DNA of 5,283 nt from Anaerolineales bacterium (lineage in GTDB: Bacteria > Chloroflexota > Anaerolineae > Anaerolineales > DRMV01). Where the stretch lies: assembly GCA_026991215.1 (NCBI GenBank), contig JALXBY010000217.1, positions 1-5,283 on the forward strand. The letters are read 5' to 3'. Below the pieces are notes generated by a model. It had not been told where the DNA came from, searched no databases, and worked only from the letters and a program-made list of their open reading frames with translations. Below are positions 1 to 5,283 of this stretch, in pieces. Every line of letters begins with the position of its first letter. Within the stretch, counting starts at the first letter, position 1. A program made the translations under genes and the position numbers.

Positions 1-5
1 TCCCA

Positions 6-78
6 TGCCCCCGCCGCGACTCGAACGCGGATCTCCGGCTCCGGAGGCCGGTGCTCTGTCCCGTTGAGCTACGGGGGC
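6..78 (-). tRNA. tRNA-Arg, anticodon CCG (codon CGG)
   Basis: The reverse strand folds into a complete 73-nt cloverleaf. Acceptor arms GCCCCCG and CGGGGGC pair perfectly, the D stem is GCTC/GAGC, and the anticodon stem CCGGC/GCCGG encloses loop CTCCGGA, giving anticodon CCG. The T stem is CCGCG/CGCGG with loop TTCGAGT. A20 in the D loop and C35 in the anticodon agree with the known arginine identity elements. The discriminator is A73. The CCA end is not encoded (TGG follows), so a CCA-adding enzyme is needed. It lies 7 bases downstream of tRNA-His and is probably co-transcribed with it. Its terminator would be beyond the left edge. Confidence 0.95.
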
Positions 79-85
79 ACACGTG

Positions 86-159
86 GGCGACCGGTGGGAC
101 TTGAACCCACAACCACCTGATCCACAGTCAGGTGCTCTACCACTTGAGCTACGGCCGCC
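86..159 (-). tRNA. tRNA-His, anticodon GTG
   Basis: The reverse strand folds into a cloverleaf with acceptor GCGGCCG/CGGTCGC (one G-U pair), D stem GCTC/GAGC, anticodon stem CCTGA/TCAGG and loop CTGTGGA, giving anticodon GTG. The T stem is GTGGG/CCCAC with loop TTCAAGT. Histidine identity is supported by a G at position -1 (base 159) opposite discriminator C73 (base 86). The CCA is not encoded in full. It is the first gene of a two-tRNA unit with tRNA-Arg(CCG), directly downstream of a TATAAT promoter. False translations of this gene yield a peptide with VVEHLTV, a well-known sign of a tRNA called as protein. Confidence 0.96.
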
Positions 160-170
160 ACGCACCCCCT

Positions 171-200
171 ATTATACGCATCCCTCCCGGCGGAAGCCAG
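171..200 (-). promoter_or_regulatory. Promoter of the tRNA-His/tRNA-Arg(CCG) unit
   Basis: Read on the minus strand, bases 176-171 are a perfect TATAAT, 11 bases before the tRNA-His 5' end. The -35 region is weak: CTGGCT at 200-195 (18-bp spacer) matches TTGACA at only three positions. The -10 is followed at once by AGGGGG, a GC-rich discriminator like those of stringently controlled stable-RNA promoters. The -10 is well supported and the -35 is a guess. Confidence 0.7.
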
Positions 201-242
201 TCCCGCACGCAGATTTTTCCGGGCAACCGCTGCGTTTCCCCT

Positions 243-268
243 GTTTGAACAGTTCGATAACATCAAAC
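243..268. promoter_or_regulatory. Inverted repeats upstream of the acs promoter, possible operator
   Basis: GTTTGA (243-248) and TCAAAC (263-268) form a 6-bp inverted repeat with a 14-bp gap. Two shorter palindromes overlap its left arm: CTGTT-TG-AACAG (241-252) and GAAC-A-GTTC (247-255). The region is richer in A+T than its surroundings and is centred about 68 bases upstream of the predicted acs transcription start, a position suited to an activator. No regulator family is assigned; the arms do not match the CRP or FNR consensus. Chance occurrence cannot be excluded. Confidence 0.3.
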
Positions 269-287
269 GAAACGACCGTCGTATTCC

Positions 288-316
288 TTGACGAAACTCC
301 GAAAGGTGGGTATAAC
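288..316 (+). promoter_or_regulatory. Sigma70-type promoter of acs
   Basis: TTGACG (288-293) and TATAAC (311-316) each match the sigma70 consensus at five of six positions and are exactly 17 bp apart. Transcription would start near 323, leaving a leader of about 46 bases. The leader contains a small hairpin, CGGGC (326-330) with GCCCG (336-340), and then the ribosome binding site. The TTG of the -35 box is also an in-frame TTG codon with acs, which could mislead start calling. Confidence 0.8.
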
Positions 317-354
317 ACCGAGCACCGGGCGGGCAGCCCGTTTGCATCTTTCCC

Positions 355-363
355 AAGGGAGGT
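355..363 (+). promoter_or_regulatory. Ribosome binding site of acs (decides the start)
   Basis: AAGGGAGGT lies with its GGAGG core (358-362) six bases before the ATG at 369. This fixes the start at 369 and rules out the in-frame TTG at 288. Confidence 0.9.
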
Positions 364-368
364 GCCCT

Positions 369-2441
<2,073 letters not shown>

Positions 2442-2462
2442 CCTGGACAGGGCATACATTAA

Positions 2463-2487
2463 CGGGGCGCCGGAGCGCCCCGTTTTT
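2463..2487 (+). terminator. Rho-independent terminator of acs
   Basis: CGGGGCGC (2463-2470) pairs perfectly with GCGCCCCG (2475-2482) around a CGGA tetraloop, followed by five T. It begins 22 bases after the acs stop codon. In the other direction the hairpin is followed by GTTAATG, with no real T tract, so it should be weak for transcripts coming from the HtrA gene. Confidence 0.95.
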
Positions 2488-2494
2488 CATTTTC

Positions 2495-2529
2495 CCGCCG
2501 ACCGCCGACTGCAGACTGCCAACCGCGGC
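2495..2529. repeat. Degenerate 7-bp tandem repeat between convergent genes
   Basis: Five consecutive heptamers can be read from 2495: CCGCCGA, CCGCCGA, CTGCAGA, CTGCCAA, CCGCGGC. The first two are identical and the others keep C at position 1 and G or C elsewhere. A sixth unit, CTACCGA, at 2530-2536 would run into the end of the HtrA gene. The array fills the gap between the acs terminator and the HtrA stop codon. It is short and degenerate, so the periodicity is visible but its meaning is unknown. Confidence 0.5.
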
Positions 2530-3756
2530 CTACCGACGGCCCACGCGCACCACGATGTCCATCTTCTCCCCGTCCCGATAGATGGTCAGCGTGGTTTCGT
2601 CGCCGGGCCGCACGTTGCGGACCAGGTAGGAAATCAGGTCGTCGAAGGTTTTGACCGGGTGTCCGTCGATGGCCACGATGAGGTCGCCGCCCTGGGGCAG
2701 GGTGTGGGGATTCTCCGTGGGTTGCGCACCCCGCAGGCCGGCCTTGTCCGCAGGGCTTCCGGGCACCACCCGCACCACGTACACCCCATAGGGCACTGGC
2801 AGACCCAGTTTCTCCACCACGGCCAGGGGCAGGTCATCCTGCCCTTCAATACCCAGGTAAGGATACACGAACTCCCCTTCTTCGATGAGCGAAGGCACAA
2901 TCAACCGCACCCAGTTGCTGGCAATGGCGAACCCGATGCCGATGTTGCCGCGGGAAATCCCCGACGTGCGGATGGCCCGGTTCACGCCGATGACTTCCCC
3001 ATCCAGGTTGAGCAAAGGCCCGCCGGAGTTGCCGGGGTTGATGGCCGCGTCGGTTTGAATCAAGTCCCCCATGGTGAAGGCCCCACCCGTCTGGGTCATC
3101 TGCTCCGAAGGCAGGATGCGACCACGGGCGGACACGATACCCCAGGTCATGGTCCCTTGCAGGCCAAAGGGGTTGCCCAGGGCCACCACAATCTGGCCGA
3201 CCTGAACCTTGTCGGAATCGCCCACAGGCAGGGGGACCAGTTTCTCCTCAGGTACGTCCACCCGCAACACGGCCAGGTCCGAACCCCGGTCCGTGCCCAC
3301 CACATCGGCCCAGACCTTGGTACCGTCGTTGAAGACCACCTCGAACCGCTTGCCGCCGTCGATGACGTGGTAGTTGGTCACGATGTGGCCCTGCTTGTCG
3401 TACACGAAGCCCGACCCCTGGCCCGTGGGGAAGTCCATGTCTTGGGGCGGGTTGCCGAAATCCGTGCTCTGGCCGTACACGCGGATGGCCACAACCCCAG
3501 GGCTGACCTCCTGGTACAGTTGCACCAGGCGGGCTTCCAGGTCCGGGGAAGGGGCCATACGGCCGCTAAGTTGAGGAACGCTGGGCGCCGCGCTGCCCTG
3601 CTCCTGGAGCGCGGGCATGGTAGGCATCGCGGGGGCCGTGGCCTGCAATGTCTTCCGCAATTCTTGCTGCAGACCAATGCTCTGGAAGGGTGCAATACAG
3701 GCCCCCGCCAAAAGCAGCACGAACAGGGCGAAACCGAGCATACGTCTCGTGGACAT
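2530..3756 (-). CDS. htrA: HtrA-family serine protease with one PDZ domain (S1C), exported
   Basis: A 408-residue envelope protease that would degrade or process misfolded proteins outside the membrane. Residues 4-20 are a signal peptide or anchor: two arginines, a hydrophobic stretch, then LAGAC. Cys20 could be lipidated, but Ala rather than Leu at -3 makes the lipobox weak. A Pro/Ala/Gln-rich linker spans 39-71. The trypsin-like domain (about 75-290) has the full catalytic triad: H130 in TNYHVI, D160 in GSDLAVL and S244 in GNSGGPL. One PDZ domain (about 296-405) begins at YLGIEG, and the protein ends right after it, so this is the single-PDZ DegS/HtrA layout, not the two-PDZ DegP layout. 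The start at 3756 is set by GGGAGGT at 3762-3768; a longer in-frame reading would overlap the J-protein gene. It lies 40 bases downstream of that gene on the same strand, so co-transcription is likely. The cleavage substrate is unknown. Confidence 0.93.
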   Translation of the reverse strand: MSTRRMLGFALFVLLLAGACIAPFQSIGLQQELRKTLQATAPAMPTMPALQEQGSAAPSVPQLSGRMAPSPDLEARLVQLYQEVSPGVVAIRVYGQSTDFGNPPQDMDFPTGQGSGFVYDKQGHIVTNYHVIDGGKRFEVVFNDGTKVWADVVGTDRGSDLAVLRVDVPEEKLVPLPVGDSDKVQVGQIVVALGNPFGLQGTMTWGIVSARGRILPSEQMTQTGGAFTMGDLIQTDAAINPGNSGGPLLNLDGEVIGVNRAIRTSGISRGNIGIGFAIASNWVRLIVPSLIEEGEFVYPYLGIEGQDDLPLAVVEKLGLPVPYGVYVVRVVPGSPADKAGLRGAQPTENPHTLPQGGDLIVAIDGHPVKTFDDLISYLVRNVRPGDETTLTIYRDGEKMDIVVRVGRR

Positions 3757-3761
3757 TGCCG

Positions 3762-3768
3762 ACCTCCC
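3762..3768 (-). promoter_or_regulatory. Ribosome binding site of htrA (decides the start)
   Basis: On the minus strand GGGAGGT is followed, six bases after its GGAGG core, by the ATG at 3756-3754. This supports the 408-residue protein beginning MSTRRML, not a start at 3831 inside the upstream gene. The 40-base gap also holds a GTGGCCAC palindrome (3787-3794) but no recognisable promoter. Confidence 0.88.
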
Positions 3769-3796
3769 AAAAAAGAGGTAGAAACCGTGGCCACAC

Positions 3797-4765
3797 TCAC
3801 GTTTGTTTATGACGGGCCGCCACCTGCTCAAGGATACGCTTTTCTTCGGGGGTCAGATTGGTAGGAATGCGTACGTTCACCCGCACGTACAGGTCGCCGT
3901 ACTCCTGGGGCCGGTGCAGTTTGGGCATCCCCCGGCCCCGCAGCCGGAAGACCTGACCGCATTGGGTCCCCGGTGGGATGCGGAGGTACACATCGCCCTG
4001 GAGGGTATGGACCCGGACCTCACCGCCCAGGAGCGCGGTGTAGAGGTCCACGTCCACGGTGGTGTACAGGTCGTCGCCCTGAACTTCGAAGTTGGGGTCC
4101 GGCGCGACGTTGACCACCAGGTACAGGTCCGCGGGCGTGCCATCGGCCAGGGTCAGGGCGCGGGCCAGGCGGATTTTGGTGCCGGTGCGGGCGCCGGGCG
4201 GGATTTTCACCTCCAGCCGCCGGCCGTTGACCTCGATGCGCCGGGTGGTGCCGTGATAGGCCTCGTAGAGGCTGATGGTGATAGGGTGCTCGAAGGCCGG
4301 CCGGGTCCGTTGTGCTGTGGCCTGGTGGGTCCGGGTTCCAGGGCCGAAATCAAAGCCCGCGCCTGGGCCGCCGAAGAGGGTTTCCGGGTCCAGCCCGAAG
4401 AAGGTCTGGAAGAAGTCGGAAAAACCGCCGACGCCGCCGAAGAGGTCGTCCAGGTCCCGGAACTCGACCCGGACGCCGCCGGGGAAGGTGGTCCATTGGG
4501 ACCAGTCGAACTGACCGCCGGGCCGGCCGCTGCGCTGCCAGCGCTCGTACGCGGCCCGCATTTGGTCGTACTGGGCCCGCTTTTTGGGGTCGCTGAGGAC
4601 CTGGTAGGCCTCGTTGATTTCCTTGAACTTTTCTTCGGCCTCTTTGTTACCCCGGTTACGGTCCGGGTGGTATTTCAAGGCCAGTTTCCGGTAGGCTTGT
4701 TTGATTTCTTCCTGGGTGGCATCGGGGCGCACACCGAGGATGGCGTAGTAGTCTTTGAACTCCAT
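3797..4765 (-). CDS. Class B J-domain co-chaperone (DnaJ/CbpA-like, no zinc finger)
   Basis: A 322-residue cytosolic Hsp40 expected to deliver unfolded clients to DnaK and stimulate its ATPase. The J domain covers residues 4-70, from YYAILGV to YDQMR, with the invariant HPD at 33-35 in KYHPDRN. A Gly/Phe-rich segment follows (about 81-145; FGG at 109-111 and 131-133). Next are two beta-rich client-binding domains, about 158-225 and 226-302, with the typical IPPGARTGTKIRL and LLGGEVRVHTLQG stretches. The CxxCxGxG zinc-finger repeats of true DnaJ are absent, which places it in class B with CbpA and explains its length. The start at 4765 is set by AAGGAGG at 4777-4783; an in-frame extension to 5011 would translate tRNA-Arg and a terminator. 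No dnaK or grpE lies nearby, so it is probably an auxiliary J-protein. The HtrA gene follows after 40 bases. Confidence 0.93.
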   Translation of the reverse strand: MEFKDYYAILGVRPDATQEEIKQAYRKLALKYHPDRNRGNKEAEEKFKEINEAYQVLSDPKKRAQYDQMRAAYERWQRSGRPGGQFDWSQWTTFPGGVRVEFRDLDDLFGGVGGFSDFFQTFFGLDPETLFGGPGAGFDFGPGTRTHQATAQRTRPAFEHPITISLYEAYHGTTRRIEVNGRRLEVKIPPGARTGTKIRLARALTLADGTPADLYLVVNVAPDPNFEVQGDDLYTTVDVDLYTALLGGEVRVHTLQGDVYLRIPPGTQCGQVFRLRGRGMPKLHRPQEYGDLYVRVNVRIPTNLTPEEKRILEQVAARHKQT

Positions 4766-4925
4766 CGCAGGTTTCCCCTCCTTGGCGGGAGATTGGCGAG
4801 ATTTAGCGTATGCCGTGAGGATAAACAGGACGTTAGAACCCGTGGGAAGCCCCGTTGGGGCTGCGATGTTGGACAAGGGCAGGCAAAGGCCTGTGGTTGG
4901 CTTCCCAGGCGCGGTTTTGGGAAAG
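4766..4925 (-). promoter_or_regulatory. Structured leader region of the J-protein gene
   Basis: The 160 bases between the tRNA terminator and the J-protein start have no gene but several potential structures. The SD core GGAGG (4781-4777) can pair with TCTCC (4792-4788), five pairs including one G-U, around a 6-nt loop. A triloop hairpin AGCCCC-AAC-GGGGCT occupies 4862-4848. A hairpin CAGGC/GCCTG occupies 4880-4893. A 9-bp inverted repeat, TGGGAAGCC (4843-4851) with GGCTTCCCA (4899-4907), overlaps the triloop hairpin, so the two exclude each other. No convincing -10/-35 pair and no CIRCE element is visible, so the transcription start is unknown. A regulatory role is inferred. Confidence 0.4.
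4777..4783 (-). promoter_or_regulatory. Ribosome binding site of the J-protein gene (decides the start)
   Basis: AAGGAGG followed by GG on the minus strand lies 11 bases before the ATG at 4765-4763 (nine if GGAGGGG is taken as the core), slightly longer than the spacing seen in the other two genes. It fixes the start directly before the MEFKDYYAIL J-domain. Confidence 0.8.
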
Positions 4926-4947
4926 AAAAAACGGGCCGATTGGCCCG
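4926..4947 (-). terminator. Rho-independent terminator of the tRNA-Ser/tRNA-Arg(GCG) unit
   Basis: On the minus strand CGGGCC (4947-4942) pairs perfectly with GGCCCG (4937-4932) around an AATC loop, followed by six T (4931-4926) and then CTTTC. It begins six bases after the 3' end of tRNA-Arg(GCG). It ends the tRNA transcript and insulates the J-protein gene from it. Confidence 0.93.
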
Positions 4948-4952
4948 GAGAA

Positions 4953-5025
4953 AGCCCCCGGCGGGACTCGAACCCGCGACCTCCTGCTCCGCAGGCAGAC
5001 GCTCTATCCACTGAGCTACGGGGGC
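4953..5025 (-). tRNA. tRNA-Arg, anticodon GCG (codons CGC/CGU)
   Basis: The reverse strand folds into a 73-nt cloverleaf: acceptor GCCCCCG/CGGGGGC, D stem GCTC/GAGC, anticodon stem TCTGC/GCAGG with loop CTGCGGA, T stem GCGGG/CCCGC with loop TTCGAGT. The anticodon is GCG. A20 and C35 agree with arginine identity. Two things are unusual. Most bacteria read CGU/CGC/CGA with an ACG anticodon edited to ICG, whereas here position 34 is G. The discriminator is U73, while arginine tRNAs normally carry A or G. The acceptor stem is identical to that of tRNA-Arg(CCG) at the left end of the window. CCA is not encoded. It is the second gene of a unit with tRNA-Ser, 5 bases downstream of it. Confidence 0.93.
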
Positions 5026-5030
5026 ACAGG

Positions 5031-5121
5031 CGGGGAGGGAGGGATTCGAACCCTCGGCGGAGGTTTTACCCCCCGCAACCGCTTAGCAGGCGGCCCCGTT
5101 CGACCACTCCGGCACCTCCCC
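5031..5121 (-). tRNA. tRNA-Ser, anticodon GCT (codons AGC/AGU)
   Basis: A 91-nt class II tRNA on the minus strand. The acceptor arms GGGGAGG/CCTCCCC pair perfectly, with discriminator G73. The anticodon stem GCCGC/GCGGT encloses loop CTGCTAA, giving GCT. A long variable arm, GCGGGGG/CCTCCGC with a GTAAAA loop, is the recognition feature for seryl-tRNA synthetase. The T stem is GAGGG/CCCTC with loop TTCGAAT. CCA is not encoded. It is the first gene of the unit with tRNA-Arg(GCG). False translations of it contain GEVPEWSNGA, a classic tRNA-Ser artefact. Confidence 0.96.
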
Positions 5122-5134
5122 ACAGACCGCCCCT

Positions 5135-5163
5135 ATTGTACCAACAGGCCCTATGCCTTTCAA
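5135..5163 (-). promoter_or_regulatory. Promoter of the tRNA-Ser/tRNA-Arg(GCG) unit
   Basis: On the minus strand TTGAAA (5163-5158) and TACAAT (5140-5135) are 17 bp apart and match the sigma70 consensus at five of six positions each. Transcription would start near 5128, a few bases before tRNA-Ser. As in the tRNA-His promoter, the -10 is followed directly by AGGGG, a GC-rich discriminator. Confidence 0.85.
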
Positions 5164-5283
5164 TGGCTGAGGTGTCTCTGTCGCATACCCATATCTCGCG
5201 CGCGGTGGGTTGGCGTCGGGGGCCACGTGGGCTGGGGCAACAGGTATGATGTCGAGACACGGTTCGTGCATCGGACAGACCGA
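5164..5283. other. Right-edge intergenic segment without a supported gene
   Basis: No reading frame with a ribosome binding site and no RNA gene is recognisable here. A TATGAT on the plus strand (5245-5250) could be the -10 of a gene beyond the window, but nothing like a -35 sits 16-18 bp upstream (GCCACG at 17 bp). Confidence 0.4.

Noticed and set aside
288..368. Extended acs start at the in-frame TTG at 288
   Set aside because: The TTG is the -35 hexamer of the promoter, it has no ribosome binding site, and the extension adds 27 residues without family support. The ATG at 369 has a strong SD.
2461..2487. Bidirectional terminator also serving htrA
   Set aside because: On the minus strand the hairpin is followed by GTTAATG without a T tract, so only acs termination is well supported.
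2495..2536. CRISPR array
   Set aside because: The repeat unit is only 7 bp with no spacers and no cas genes.
3757..3831. Longer htrA reading frame starting at 3831
   Set aside because: It overlaps the end of the J-protein gene and puts charged and aromatic residues before the signal sequence. The start at 3756 has a good SD.
4846..4880. Sigma32-like heat-shock promoter (CCCTTGTCC with CCCCAAC) or CIRCE element before the J-protein gene
   Set aside because: The match to the sigma32 consensus is partial with a short spacer, RpoH is mainly proteobacterial, and CCCC is part of a hairpin. No TTAGCACTC-N9-GAGTGCTAA repeat is present.
4766..5011. 82-residue N-terminal extension of the J-protein up to 5011
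   Set aside because: It would translate tRNA-Arg(GCG) and the terminator. The J domain starts directly at the ATG at 4765 with an SD site in front.
2659..5014. Two long plus-strand open frames (2659-3864 and 3803-5014)
   Set aside because: They are antisense to htrA and the J-protein gene, whose domains and catalytic residues are unambiguous on the minus strand. I recognise no motifs in the plus-strand translations.
5245..5250. Plus-strand promoter at the right edge (TATGAT)
   Set aside because: No acceptable -35 hexamer 16-18 bp upstream and no gene visible downstream within the window.
5066..5271. Small minus-strand open frames of 62 and 64 residues
   Set aside because: They run through tRNA-Ser and include its typical false peptide GEVPEWSNGA.

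Overview
The window is a GC-rich stretch of bacterial chromosome with three complete protein genes placed between two pairs of tRNA genes. The organism is bacterial: the genes have Shine-Dalgarno sites (GGGAGGT, AAGGAGG), sigma70-type promoters, rho-independent terminators and a bacterial class II tRNA-Ser. None of the four tRNA genes encodes its CCA end. High GC, this tRNA style and the character of the proteins would fit a (possibly thermophilic) Chloroflexota bacterium. That is an inference from general resemblance; nothing in the window proves it.

Layout from left to right: tRNA-Arg(CCG) and tRNA-His(GTG) on the minus strand, with a TATAAT promoter at 171-176. A divergent intergenic region of about 210 bases follows, holding inverted repeats and a strong plus-strand promoter (TTGACG, 17 bp, TATAAC). 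Next is acs (369-2441, +), an AMP-forming acetyl-CoA synthetase, closed by a textbook terminator at 2463-2487. A short degenerate 7-bp repeat array lies between acs and the convergent minus-strand genes. These are an HtrA-family serine protease with one PDZ domain (2530-3756, -) and, upstream of it, a class B J-domain co-chaperone (3797-4765, -). Farther right are a 160-base leader, the terminator of the next tRNA unit (4926-4947), tRNA-Arg(GCG), tRNA-Ser(GCT) and their promoter at 5135-5163. The last 120 bases hold no gene that I can support.

Functionally, acs is a single-gene unit for activating acetate to acetyl-CoA. The J-protein and HtrA genes are 40 bases apart on the same strand with no promoter visible between them, so they probably form a protein quality-control operon with one cytosolic co-chaperone and one exported protease. 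The tRNA units are ordinary housekeeping pairs, except that one arginine tRNA has anticodon GCG, where bacteria normally have ACG, and carries U73.

I found no CRISPR array, insertion sequence, integrase, toxin-antitoxin pair or defence gene. The window looks like core genome. The observations most worth checking are the tRNA-Arg(GCG) and the structured leader of the J-protein gene, in which the ribosome binding site can pair with an upstream segment.
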